DNA from: Fodinibius sediminis
GTDB lineage: Bacteria; Bacteroidota; Rhodothermia; Balneolales; Balneolaceae
Direction of reading: 5' to 3'
DNA length: 64,000 bases
NCBI RefSeq assembly: GCF_900182555.1
Contig: NZ_FXTH01000006.1
Location: 213,567-277,566 of the forward strand
Under the pieces are notes generated by a model, which was not told where the DNA came from, ran no database searches, and worked only from the letters and a program-made list of their open reading frames with translations. Both the position numbers and the translations under genes were made by a program. Shown here in pieces: positions 51,721 to 60,331 of this stretch. Each line of letters begins with the position of its first letter. Positions within the stretch are counted from its first letter, which is position 1.

Positions 51721-53091
51721 TCAGGGGGTTCGGTTAGGCAAACAGCCCCGGGTGAGCGAGTAAAATCGAACGTTATGAAGAATAGCGGCGATGGTGAGTC
51801 CGGCGATGAGTCCCATCCAAAGGCCCTGGGGACCAATGCCGCGTATGATGCCCAGATAGTAGCCCAGGGGCAGTCCGACCAGCCAGTAAGCAATAAAATT
51901 GACGACCATGGGAATCTTCGTGTCCTTGAGGCCGCGAAGAGCCCCGTAGCCGCTGACCTGGAGACCATCGGAAATTTGGAAAATAGCAGCCATATACAGC
52001 AGGCTGACAGCTACTTCCCGCACCGCCTCATCCTGTGTATAAATGCTGGTTATGAGGTCCGGGAAGAGGTACATGATGACCGCGGTCATGCACATGAAAA
52101 AGGTGGCAAGGGATATGCCGATATATCCGCGACGCCGGGCCTCGTGGATCTTGCCCTTGCCTATGGCATTGCCCACCCGCGTGGTGATGGCCGTGGACAG
52201 CCCGAAAGGAACCATGAATGTCATGGCTGCAAAGTTGATTGCAACCTGGTGACCGGCAACAGCGATGGTACTCAGTGATCCCATCAGCAGGCTGACCAGG
52301 GCAAACATGGTGACTTCCATCGTTGAGCTGAGACCGATGGGGACCCCCACGTGGAGCAATTCTTTGAGGTAGGTCCATTCCGGTTTTCGGAAGTTGGAAA
52401 AAATCTCAAACCGCTGGTATGGCCGATAGGTCATCGTGAACAAAAGCATCCCCAGGAACATCACAAAGCCGACAAGGGCCGAGGCGTAACCACAGCCTGC
52501 CGCACCCATCCGGGGAAAGCCGAGCTTCCCGTACATGAAAATGTAATTGCCACCGATATTTACTACCACTCCCAGGAGTGCAAAATACATGGCAGGACGG
52601 GTGACGGACATGCCTTCGTTAAAAAACCGGAGGGCCATGTATCCGCAAACGGCAAATACGCCCCAGGATATGGCATCCAAATATCCCTGTGCTATGGGAA
52701 TGATGTCCGGAGTAACCTCCAGGAAGTGCATTACAAACGCTAAATTGCGGATCATAAAAAAGATGGGGATGGCCATAATCTGACTGAGCCAGAGCACCTG
52801 CCGTGCATTGACGCCGACTTCCTTAAAATTGCGGCCGCCTATGAGCTGGGCCACAACGGGAGTGACGGCCATCAGAATGCCGGCTGCAAGCATGATCAGG
52901 GGCATGAAAACGGCGCCTCCCACAGCTACGGCGGCAAGGTCCTGCGCAGACAGGTTGCCGGCCATTACGGTATCCACAAAGTTCATCGACATCTGCAGAA
53001 GCTGTGCAATGATGACAGGCAGACCTATTTTGAGAGTGAGGCTCGCTTCTTTGCGCAGATGGTGTTTTTCTGATCGTAGATACGAAAGCAC
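51721..53091 (-). CDS. MATE family multidrug/metabolite exporter
   Basis: A 456-residue protein with twelve membrane spans and MATE features: G-L-P-V-I-I-A-Q-L-L-Q-M-S-M-N-F-V-D-T-V-M at 28-48, D-L-A-A-V-A-V-G and P-V-V-A-Q-L-I-G-G in the N-half, and T-R-V-G-N-A-I-G-K-G in the C-half. It would export a compound in exchange for Na+ or H+. It lies upstream of the polyketide synthase with only 76 bases between and in the same direction, so export of the cassette product is a fair inference. Confidence 0.93.
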   Translation of the reverse strand: MLSYLRSEKHHLRKEASLTLKIGLPVIIAQLLQMSMNFVDTVMAGNLSAQDLAAVAVGGAVFMPLIMLAAGILMAVTPVVAQLIGGRNFKEVGVNARQVLWLSQIMAIPIFFMIRNLAFVMHFLEVTPDIIPIAQGYLDAISWGVFAVCGYMALRFFNEGMSVTRPAMYFALLGVVVNIGGNYIFMYGKLGFPRMGAAGCGYASALVGFVMFLGMLLFTMTYRPYQRFEIFSNFRKPEWTYLKELLHVGVPIGLSSTMEVTMFALVSLLMGSLSTIAVAGHQVAINFAAMTFMVPFGLSTAITTRVGNAIGKGKIHEARRRGYIGISLATFFMCMTAVIMYLFPDLITSIYTQDEAVREVAVSLLYMAAIFQISDGLQVSGYGALRGLKDTKIPMVVNFIAYWLVGLPLGYYLGIIRGIGPQGLWMGLIAGLTIAAILHNVRFYSLTRGCLPNRTP

Positions 53092-53170
53092 GATTGGGTT
53101 TTTCAGCTAACTTGTCAGGGAGCGCTAATGGTACGAAAACTGCGGCGTAAAAGATAGGGGGGCGGAATTA

Positions 53171-56100
53171 TTATCCCTGCTTCCGGGGCAACTTAATGAC
53201 AAAGGTGGTGCCTTCGCCTTCCACCGAGGCAAAAGAGATGCTGCCATCGTGGGCTTCGATAATTTTTTTGCAGATCGCCAGCCCGAGACCAGTGCCCCCG
53301 GATTTTGTGGAGAAGCTGGGGACAAAGATATCGCTGCGGTTTTCTTCGGGGATGCCACGGCCGTTATCCTCAATTTCAATAAAGGCGTTATTTTGCTCAC
53401 GGTAAAGGGTAAGTGAAATAGTACCCTCCTTATCCATCGCTTCGTAGGCATTTTTCACCAAGTTGATGAACACCCTTTTCAGATCGTCAGCGATGCCGCG
53501 TATCTCCACGGGTTGGTCGGGAATGTCAAGGGTTATGTTCAGCTGCCGGTCGTGTTCATACAGCTGAACCACGGATGTTAACACCTCCCCGAGATCTATG
53601 ACAGTAAAATCTTTTTCAATAGGCTGGGAAAACTTGGAGAAATCGGATGCGATGTTGCTGAGCGACTGTATTTGCTCTATGAGATTTCCGGTAATTTTTT
53701 GAATGTGTTTTTTAAGTTCCTGCCCCTCGTATTTATCCGTTTTAAGCTGTCGTTCCAGATGCTGAACGTTAAGCTTCATCGGGGTGAGAGGATTTTTGAT
53801 TTCATGAGCTACCTGCTGGGCCATCTCTTTCCAGGCTGCTTCCCGTTCAGCTTCCGCCAGTTCTTTTTGCAGTTTTTTAAGTTTAAAGACCATCTGGTTG
53901 TAGGCCTCGGCCAAATTTCCAATTTCGTCTTTGCTGGTAACCGGGATGGTGGTATCCAGGTCGCCCCCGGAGATTTGGTTGAGTCCCCGCTGGATGTGGG
54001 TTAGCGGGCGTGTTAATGATTTGGAAATGAATACCGAGCCCAGAATAAACAACCCAAATACCAGCAGGTAGGTTAAAATGAGGTAGCTGGTGGTCTCCAG
54101 GAGCTGCTGGTCATACTTTGGAGATTCCAGAAAGGTCGGAATGGCGATTGTTGCTACCGTTTCGCCCTGGTTATTAAGGATTGAGCGATAGCCGATGAGC
54201 AGCGACTGTCCGGCCAGGTTCACGTTTGAGTAAGCATCACGCTGCTGGCGGACGTACAGCTGGTTGTAAATTTCAAACGGCAGTGCCGCGGGCAGAAGAT
54301 GCTGCTGAAAAATCTGGGGCGTGGTTGTTGCCCGGACCCGATGACCATTTGGGGCTTGGTTGTCGTTATACAGAGTGGCATCCACATTCCAGGGGGTGGC
54401 CAGTGATTCCAGCGAAAGGGATGCATCCAGATTGTTGCTGCTGAAGGTACGCTGGTTCGCTTCGATGGAAGTGGCCAGCTGCCGGAGTTTATCGAACAGT
54501 TCCTGCCGTACGATTTCCCGGTTCTGTTGTTTGATGGCATAGTGAGAGGTGCCTATCAGAAAACCCAGAAAAATGAGGGTAGCCAGCAGGAAACTGTCAA
54601 GGATGCGATCCTGGAATCGTTTATTTTCACCCAAAAATGGGATGCGCCCCCGGCTGACCAGCTGGATGAGAAGGGCAAACAGGCATCCGGCAATGAGCAG
54701 GGTAAAACTAAACCGGAAGAAAGAGAACAGGATTACGCGGTACTCAGCCAGCGTAGTACTTATCTTGATGATGGTATCATCCGATTCCTTCTTTAGCAGC
54801 ATGCGGTATATAGAGTCGCTGGCCCGGTTGTTATAGTACATTACCGAATCGGTGTTCGTTTGCCCGAAATCAGGACTGTCCAGCTGTTGATAGTTGGGGA
54901 AATAGCCTGTAAACCCTTTGTGGGTTGTATTAACAAGGTTGCCGTCCTCATACCGCTGCATAAGGTAGGCATTATTCCAGTCTTCGTAGGTCAGGGAGGC
55001 CATGACCGCCCGAAGGGGCTTGTTGAACTGGGGCCGTTCCTTATATACGGAGCAGAGGATCCAGGCCAGGGGAGTGTATTCCGAGGAGCCAAAGATCGGA
55101 ATCCAGCCCCGGTAGAAGGTCTGGTAGTCCTGTTGGTTGATCAGGTTCGGCTGCTGCACGATTGGCCGGATGGTAGACTTGGTGATCTGCTGGATCTCGG
55201 TTACCAGCTCCAGGGCAGAAATATTAAAGATGTTGGTCCAGTCAGGAGAGTTTAAATTGGTTGAGTAGTCGGCGATGAGTTCTTGAGAATTACTGACGAG
55301 CTGAAGATCGAAAGAGTAGACATTCAGCTTGGGGTCCAGGAAACGCTGGATGACTTCAGTGAAACGGGCCTGCAACGCCGACCGGTTTTCCTGAATATCC
55401 TCATAAGTGATGGAATTAAATTCCCCTTCCAGTGTAGTCAGAAGCTGTTCTGTCAACTCATTGGCCTGGCTGTCCTCTTCCTGGGCATATTCCCTGGCTG
55501 TTTGCATCAGTTCGGCATCCAGATGGTTAAGATAGGCCTGGTAGAACATCGGCATGCTGATGGCGGCGATAAGAATACTCCCGAGAACGACTTTCCGCAA
55601 TGGGGAAAGGGAAGCGATCCATGCGATATTGCGGGCATACCCCAGGGCCATGCCTGTAATGATGATGAAACTGCAGGTGCCTGTCAGAAATAACCAGTTC
55701 AGCACGGCCTGGTCGTAGATAAACAGCTGGGAAATAAAAAGACTGATAAAGAACGATATTGACAGTACGGAAGCTGAGAGCTTGACCTGGTGATGCGTGG
55801 TGCGGAAGAGCAGCAGATTGAGAGAAATAAGGAGGTTCCCAAGGGCAAAAATACTCAACCCCACGATTAGATAAAGTACAATTGTGCGCCAGTAGGGAAA
55901 AATACGGAGGTCCAGGAGGGGGATATTACTGACGACCGTCTGCTGATAAATCCAGTCGAACACGACTGGAAGGGTGACGGCATTGATGATGCCAACCAAA
56001 CTGGCGAGGACCATTGTGCCCAGGTACGAATGCGCACTGATACTGCGGTTAAAGAACGGCATCTTTCGTGTAAAGGCAATGGATGCAAGCAGTGCAAAGG

Positions 56101-57088
56101 TGGCATGGGCAAAGGTATCACTCAGATGTACAACTGTCTGGGTCCACGAGGGTGTGGCCCCTGAAGCCTCCGTGAGTGCAAGCATCCAATAGGAAAGGAG
56201 GTCATAATGGGTGAAGATAAGCCAGCCAAGGCCAATGAAAACAAGCTGAATGAACAGGCTGGCCCACCAGCTGATATAATCGATGGCAGCAAAGAAAAAA
56301 GAGATGAGAACGACAACGCAAAATACGGCAAATATCGAGCGCCAGAAGCGGCTATCCTGTATCCATTCTGCTTCCTTTTGTTGAAATTTGTCAGCACTGG
56401 CATACACGACACCCACCGAATCACCGGCGAGGTTGGTGAGCGGGTGTGCCGCGGTGAAATCTTCCGGGGGGGGACTGAAAAGACTGAAATCGAGCAGATA
56501 GGAATTTTCCGACGAACGACCGGAATGGAACAGGTTGAACTCACTTTGATCACCGATGGCCAGGGGGTTGCTCTGTTCAACGCGATAGCTGGTGAAAAGA
56601 CGGTACCATACGGTCTTTTCATCACGCTTGATGCTGAATGGGACATGGCATTCCCAGTAGATGATGTTATTCTTCTTGCGCAGCAAAACCTGTGGCTCAC
56701 GCGAATTATTAAAAGGGTCTTCCGATGTACGGTTATCCAGTGCAAAGCCTTTCCATACAACAGGTTTCTTGCTTTGGTACAGTGAAATGCTCCAGAAGTC
56801 GGAATAGGGCTCCAGGGCGTTATAGAGTTCGGAGGTGGCACTGTTGTTCAGCAACAGGGGCTGCAGGGCCAGCGACAGTTCCTCGGAACGGTCGAGCAGC
56901 CGCTGCTGCTTCTCACTGAACGTTTCAGCGGCATTGGCCAGTTCCTGCTGCACCAGCTGCCGGTTGCCGGACTGCGATGGTTTTACGGCATACCGCCATC
57001 CTTCAAGAGCAAGAAGAAGCACCAGCAGTGCTATCAGGGTCGCTCCCAACAGGTAATACAAGCGACGTTTATCCAGAGAATATTCCAT
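53171..57088 (-). CDS. Large NtrY-like membrane sensor histidine kinase
   Basis: A 1305-residue kinase. Residues 1-30 hold a membrane anchor, a periplasmic region follows, then clusters of membrane spans between about 230 and 520, a second sensor region and more spans near 810-870 and 990-1015. HAMP is near 1020-1075 (K-S-L-T-R-P-L-T-H-I-Q-R-G-L). The dimerisation helix has V-A-H-E-I-K-N-P-L-T-P-M-K-L-N-V-Q-H-L, the typical NtrY/LytS-like phospho-His site, and the ATPase has N-L-V-K-N-A-Y-E-A-M, D-N-G-R-G-I-P and G-G-T-G-L-G-L. No response regulator is nearby. The signal is not known. The size, with two transmembrane blocks, is well above normal for NtrY. Confidence 0.9.
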   Translation of the reverse strand: MEYSLDKRRLYYLLGATLIALLVLLLALEGWRYAVKPSQSGNRQLVQQELANAAETFSEKQQRLLDRSEELSLALQPLLLNNSATSELYNALEPYSDFWSISLYQSKKPVVWKGFALDNRTSEDPFNNSREPQVLLRKKNNIIYWECHVPFSIKRDEKTVWYRLFTSYRVEQSNPLAIGDQSEFNLFHSGRSSENSYLLDFSLFSPPPEDFTAAHPLTNLAGDSVGVVYASADKFQQKEAEWIQDSRFWRSIFAVFCVVVLISFFFAAIDYISWWASLFIQLVFIGLGWLIFTHYDLLSYWMLALTEASGATPSWTQTVVHLSDTFAHATFALLASIAFTRKMPFFNRSISAHSYLGTMVLASLVGIINAVTLPVVFDWIYQQTVVSNIPLLDLRIFPYWRTIVLYLIVGLSIFALGNLLISLNLLLFRTTHHQVKLSASVLSISFFISLFISQLFIYDQAVLNWLFLTGTCSFIIITGMALGYARNIAWIASLSPLRKVVLGSILIAAISMPMFYQAYLNHLDAELMQTAREYAQEEDSQANELTEQLLTTLEGEFNSITYEDIQENRSALQARFTEVIQRFLDPKLNVYSFDLQLVSNSQELIADYSTNLNSPDWTNIFNISALELVTEIQQITKSTIRPIVQQPNLINQQDYQTFYRGWIPIFGSSEYTPLAWILCSVYKERPQFNKPLRAVMASLTYEDWNNAYLMQRYEDGNLVNTTHKGFTGYFPNYQQLDSPDFGQTNTDSVMYYNNRASDSIYRMLLKKESDDTIIKISTTLAEYRVILFSFFRFSFTLLIAGCLFALLIQLVSRGRIPFLGENKRFQDRILDSFLLATLIFLGFLIGTSHYAIKQQNREIVRQELFDKLRQLATSIEANQRTFSSNNLDASLSLESLATPWNVDATLYNDNQAPNGHRVRATTTPQIFQQHLLPAALPFEIYNQLYVRQQRDAYSNVNLAGQSLLIGYRSILNNQGETVATIAIPTFLESPKYDQQLLETTSYLILTYLLVFGLFILGSVFISKSLTRPLTHIQRGLNQISGGDLDTTIPVTSKDEIGNLAEAYNQMVFKLKKLQKELAEAEREAAWKEMAQQVAHEIKNPLTPMKLNVQHLERQLKTDKYEGQELKKHIQKITGNLIEQIQSLSNIASDFSKFSQPIEKDFTVIDLGEVLTSVVQLYEHDRQLNITLDIPDQPVEIRGIADDLKRVFINLVKNAYEAMDKEGTISLTLYREQNNAFIEIEDNGRGIPEENRSDIFVPSFSTKSGGTGLGLAICKKIIEAHDGSISFASVEGEGTTFVIKLPRKQG

Positions 57089-57132
57089 GTAAAAATTATC
57101 GATTCATCAGACATAATGAATATGAATCGAAT

Positions 57133-58107
57133 TTAAGGTTCAATCAAGTTGGGAATGTCAGAAGGTGAAGCCCCCTGGAGGATGCCGATAATAGCGTTGG
57201 CCGCCAGCATGCCGATAGCTTCCCGCGTTTTGTGGCTGGCACTGGCTATATGAGGCGTCAGAAGACAACGGGGCGCGGTCTTTAGCCGGGGATGTACCTC
57301 GGGTTCTTTTTCAAAAACATCGATACCGGCTCCTCCAATCTTCCCTTCATGCAGGGCCTCGGCAAGGGCGGCTTCATCCACAACCGGGCCCCGGGCCGTG
57401 TTGATCAGGATGGTATCCTCGCCCATTATCGAGAGAATGCGGTTGTCTATCAAATGGGTTGTTTCTTCGGTAAGCGGGCAGTGGAGCGTTAGCACGTCGG
57501 CGCGGCGGGCCAGATCGGCAACCTCTTCACAGTATTCCGCACTCAGGGGGTCCTCGATATCCGCTGCAAGCCGACTCCGGTTGTGATACAGAATCTCCAT
57601 GCCCAGCGCCCGGGCCCGCCGCGCCACCGCCTGCCCGATACGTCCCATTCCAATAATGCCGAGCCTGCTGCCCTGCAGCTCCATGCCCAGGAATCCAAGT
57701 GGGTCCCAGCCGTCGAAGTTTCCGTCCTGCAGGTGGCGTTGGGCCTCGTAAAGCCGCCTGCCTACAGCCAGCATCAGGGCCATCGTGAACTCTGCGCAGG
57801 AGTCGCTGAGTACCCCGGGGGTGTTGGCTACGTGCACGTTTTGCCTGTGGGCCGCTTCCACGTCAATATTGTTATAGCCGACCGCATGGTTGGCTATAAT
57901 TTTAAGGTTCTTGCCGGCATTGATAACGTCTACGGTGACGGGGTTGGAAAGCATCGGCAGAAGAGCGTCATACTCAGGGATGGCGTCGATAAGGGCCTGT
58001 TCATCGTTGTAGGTTCCGCGCTCGCCAACCTCTACCTCGAAATGTTCTTTGAGGGTGTCAATGACAGAGGGAATGATAGGTTCGGTAACCAGTACACGCT
58101 TGTTCAT
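57133..58107 (-). CDS. D-2-hydroxyacid dehydrogenase (D-glycerate dehydrogenase/glyoxylate reductase type)
   Basis: The 324-residue enzyme has the NAD(P) fold L-G-I-I-G-M-G-R-I-G-Q-A-V-A-R-R-A near residue 155, the catalytic arginine in N-T-A-R-G-P-V-V-D-E, the glutamate in D-V-F-E-K-E-P and the histidine in L-L-T-P-H-I-A-S-A-S. It reduces a 2-oxoacid (glyoxylate or hydroxypyruvate in the nearest family) or runs the reverse. It lies three bases behind a small lipoprotein gene on the same strand, so a shared transcript with rsfS and others is likely. Confidence 0.92.
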   Translation of the reverse strand: MNKRVLVTEPIIPSVIDTLKEHFEVEVGERGTYNDEQALIDAIPEYDALLPMLSNPVTVDVINAGKNLKIIANHAVGYNNIDVEAAHRQNVHVANTPGVLSDSCAEFTMALMLAVGRRLYEAQRHLQDGNFDGWDPLGFLGMELQGSRLGIIGMGRIGQAVARRARALGMEILYHNRSRLAADIEDPLSAEYCEEVADLARRADVLTLHCPLTEETTHLIDNRILSIMGEDTILINTARGPVVDEAALAEALHEGKIGGAGIDVFEKEPEVHPRLKTAPRCLLTPHIASASHKTREAIGMLAANAIIGILQGASPSDIPNLIEP

Positions 58108-58110
58108 GAA

Positions 58111-58542
58111 TCAGAGAGAATATTTTTGGCCGTTAATGGTAGCTGTTGAGTATTCTTTGAGTTCTTCCGGTTTCAACTTGTCGTAGATAAAAGAAAAAGG
58201 GACCAGGGCCTGTGTACACATGCGATCGGCGTTGCGCCAGGCCGAAAGCTCAATAATCAGTGTCTGACCTGCAATGCGATGGTCGATCGAGGCCAGGTGC
58301 GTACAGCCATCGGCCAGGCTTCCGGAGATCAGCAGTGCTTCACGGGATTTGACCGTGACCTGTCTGACCGAGTCGACATAAACCTTTCCATTCTGATGCG
58401 GTGTTGTTTCGGGATCTTTCAGTTCTACCAGGTCAGGGTAGGCCGGTTTCCCATCATCCGTCTGCTGCTTGTGCTCGGAAGAGGCACAGCCGCCGAGAAG
58501 GATAAGCGATAGGGCTGAAAACAGGTAAAATTTGAGCATCAA
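58111..58542 (-). CDS. Small lipoprotein, unknown function
   Basis: A 143-residue lipoprotein with a lipobox L-L-G-G-C (Cys19 from the first ATG; a second ATG follows directly). The mature part has L-V-E-L-K-D-P-E-T-T-P-H, then a predicted beta-rich region with two cysteines (D-G-C-T-H and R-M-C-T-Q) that may form a disulfide. The stop of rsfS is one base away, showing tight packing. No family is recognised. Confidence 0.75.
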   Translation of the reverse strand: MMLKFYLFSALSLILLGGCASSEHKQQTDDGKPAYPDLVELKDPETTPHQNGKVYVDSVRQVTVKSREALLISGSLADGCTHLASIDHRIAGQTLIIELSAWRNADRMCTQALVPFSFIYDKLKPEELKEYSTATINGQKYSL

Positions 58543-58956
58543 TCAAGAATTATCCTGGATTTTCTGCACCGGGGCATCATTCCACATCCGTTCAAGGCCA
58601 TAGTATTCGCGCAGCTCTTCCTTGAAAATATGCACAACCACATTGACATAGTCGAGGATAACCCAGCGCCGGCTTTCGAGTCCTTCTTCTTTCCAGGGTT
58701 TCTCGCCCAGCCTCTCACGGGTTTCCTTGACAACGTTGTTGGCGATGGCTTTGATCTGGACATCTGTCGAGGCATGACATACCACGAATTTATCGGTCAG
58801 GGTGGTGAGTGCATGGACATCCAGCACTGTAATATCTTCGGCCTTGCGGTCGAGCATGGCATCAGTGATGACCTCGATAAGCTTGTCCGAGTCGGCCGTT
58901 TTAGTGTTGTCAACGCTTATAAATTGTTGGTCCTCTTGAGGAGACGTATTGTTCAT
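58543..58956 (-). CDS. rsfS: Ribosome silencing factor RsfS
   Basis: A 137-residue RsfS/Iojap protein that binds L14 and blocks subunit joining when nutrients are short. Visible are A-M-L-D-R-K-A-E-D-I-T-V-L-D-V near 30-45, F-V-V-C-H-A-S-T-D-V-Q near 58 and S-R-R-W-V-I-L-D-Y-V-N-V-V-V-H-I-F near 95-112. Upstream lies the LytR C-terminal domain gene, six bases away, an arrangement common in this phylum. The N-terminal 20 residues are extra. Confidence 0.94.
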   Translation of the reverse strand: MNNTSPQEDQQFISVDNTKTADSDKLIEVITDAMLDRKAEDITVLDVHALTTLTDKFVVCHASTDVQIKAIANNVVKETRERLGEKPWKEEGLESRRWVILDYVNVVVHIFKEELREYYGLERMWNDAPVQKIQDNS

Positions 58957-58962
58957 AGAAAT

Positions 58963-59415
58963 TTAGTTGAGTGTTAGAGATTTGTAATCGGATCCGATTA
59001 CAACGGTTGCATCGAGATAAAAATCCTCGGATGCTTCTATAAAAACATTTTCGGGATCTATTCCCAGTGCATCAGCTACCCGCTGTGCATTCTTGGGATC
59101 TCTGGTGCGGGCAATGACGACGGTCTCGGTCATGTCAAAGTTTTTAAAGTTGCCGGTTTCCACAACATCGAAGCCGTTTTTACGGAGGGCAGAGGTAAAG
59201 GTGTTGGCAAGCCCCGGTACGCCGCACCCATTGAGCACTTCAAGCTGGATGATTTTGCCAATGAGCTTGGAATTTTCCTCTGTACGCTGGTTTTCTATGC
59301 GGGGATAAACAAGCCGGGTGAAAAGCCCGAACAGCAACAATACCAGCAGCAGGCTGAGAAAACCGATGGCAGCATTGAGAGCAAACGAGTTAGATTCCTT
59401 GTTGCTTGAAGTCAT
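58963..59415 (-). CDS. LytR C-terminal domain protein, membrane-anchored
   Basis: A 150-residue protein with one transmembrane helix (residues 12-32) and a periplasmic LytR_C domain from about 50 on (L-E-V-L-N-G-C-G-V-P-G-L-A-N and V-V-I-G-S-D-Y-K). The family is found beside envelope-assembly enzymes, but its own role is unclear. It is directly upstream of rsfS on the same strand and follows the 175-residue hypothetical gene by 15 bases. Confidence 0.85.
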   Translation of the reverse strand: MTSSNKESNSFALNAAIGFLSLLLVLLLFGLFTRLVYPRIENQRTEENSKLIGKIIQLEVLNGCGVPGLANTFTSALRKNGFDVVETGNFKNFDMTETVVIARTRDPKNAQRVADALGIDPENVFIEASEDFYLDATVVIGSDYKSLTLN

Positions 59416-59430
59416 GCGGTACAGCCCGGA

Positions 59431-59958
59431 TCAATCAAAAATATTATGCCTTGAATAGAAAGGGTTGTAATGGCTGCCGCCCATGCCCCAGGGGTTCATT
59501 CCGTAGTAATTGTCAGGCATTTGCTGCACCTGAATGCGGATATTGCTTTTCTCACTGATCTGGTAGCTGAGCTCGGCATTGCGCAGCAAAAATTCGGTAT
59601 TCATCCCGTTGCCATTCGACATAAAGCTGTTGCCGAAAGGAGAGTGCAAGAGGGAGAGGTCTACCCGGCCGGTCAGTTTATCGGTGAAGAAAAAGTGCAT
59701 GGTGTTGGTATAGGCGTTCATATTTTGCATCTGCCCGCCAGCGCTTCCAAACATCATGGAATAGGAATGATCCATCTGCATGTTAAACAAATTCCCCAGG
59801 TTGGCTCCCTCGCTTGGATCCTGTTTTTTGATAACGGGCCCCATCAGTTCCGTGCTGTTATGGGTATCTTTTCGAAGCTGAGCATGTGCCAACGACTGGA
59901 TGCCGATTGTCAGTGTCAAGAATGCACCCAGAAATGAGAGAAGTGATGTTTTTTTCAT
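59431..59958 (-). CDS. Secreted hypothetical protein, Met/Asn-rich (175 aa)
   Basis: The start at 59958 (M-K-K-T-S-L-L-S-F-L-G-A-F-L) gives a clear signal peptide, cleaved after A-H-A. The mature protein has many Met, Asn, Gln and Gly residues (M-N-A-Y, S-N-G-N-G-M-N) and a C-terminal G-M-N-P-W-G-M-G-G-S-H-Y-N-P-F. A central region (M-H-F-F-F-T-D-K-L-T-G-R-V-D-L) suggests beta strands. No family is recognised. It is the first gene of a leftward operon with the LytR_C gene and rsfS. Confidence 0.72.
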   Translation of the reverse strand: MKKTSLLSFLGAFLTLTIGIQSLAHAQLRKDTHNSTELMGPVIKKQDPSEGANLGNLFNMQMDHSYSMMFGSAGGQMQNMNAYTNTMHFFFTDKLTGRVDLSLLHSPFGNSFMSNGNGMNTEFLLRNAELSYQISEKSNIRIQVQQMPDNYYGMNPWGMGGSHYNPFYSRHNIFD

Positions 59959-60134
59959 AATGCAAGATCCCAGATTAATTAAACTCATAAGGCTTGGTAT
60001 AACGCATTGACCCTGTGGTTAAGTATAATAAAGTATCAATCTATAAGAAAGGGTTTTGAGGTCGTTTTTACGGGGGGGCAGCCCCGGCGGCCCGGCAGGT
60101 ATTCTTCCTCGTTGGGAGGGGCATGCTAACGGTG

Positions 60135-60223
60135 CGGAGGTGGAGGGATTCGAACCCCCGGAACCGTAAAAACGGCTCAACGGTTTTCGAGACCGCCCCA
60201 TTCGACCGCTCTGGCACACCTCC
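60135..60223 (-). tRNA. tRNA-Ser (anticodon CGA)
   Basis: The minus strand folds as a class II tRNA: acceptor GGAGGTG with a matching 3' end CACCTCC, anticodon stem GCGGT/ACCGT with loop CTCGAAA, a long variable arm (TTGAGCCGTTTTTACGGTTCC region) and a T-arm with GGTTCGAATCC. Anticodon CGA reads serine codon UCG. The discriminator is G, as serine requires. Confidence 0.95.
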
Positions 60224-60331
60224 GTAGAAATTTTGAACTTGTCCTGCGGGTGAAAAAAGAGTATATTTGAAAGCTTTGAATTTAATAAAAATACGGGTTA
60301 ATAAAACCAATTAAAAGGCAATAGTTCGCTA

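Noticed and set aside
51645..51968. N-terminal extension of the type III PKS frame
   Set aside because: It lies inside the MATE gene in another frame, has no PKS similarity, and the ATG at 51644 gives the normal family length.
60019..60310. Small frames across tRNA-Ser
   Set aside because: They are tRNA sequence read as protein.
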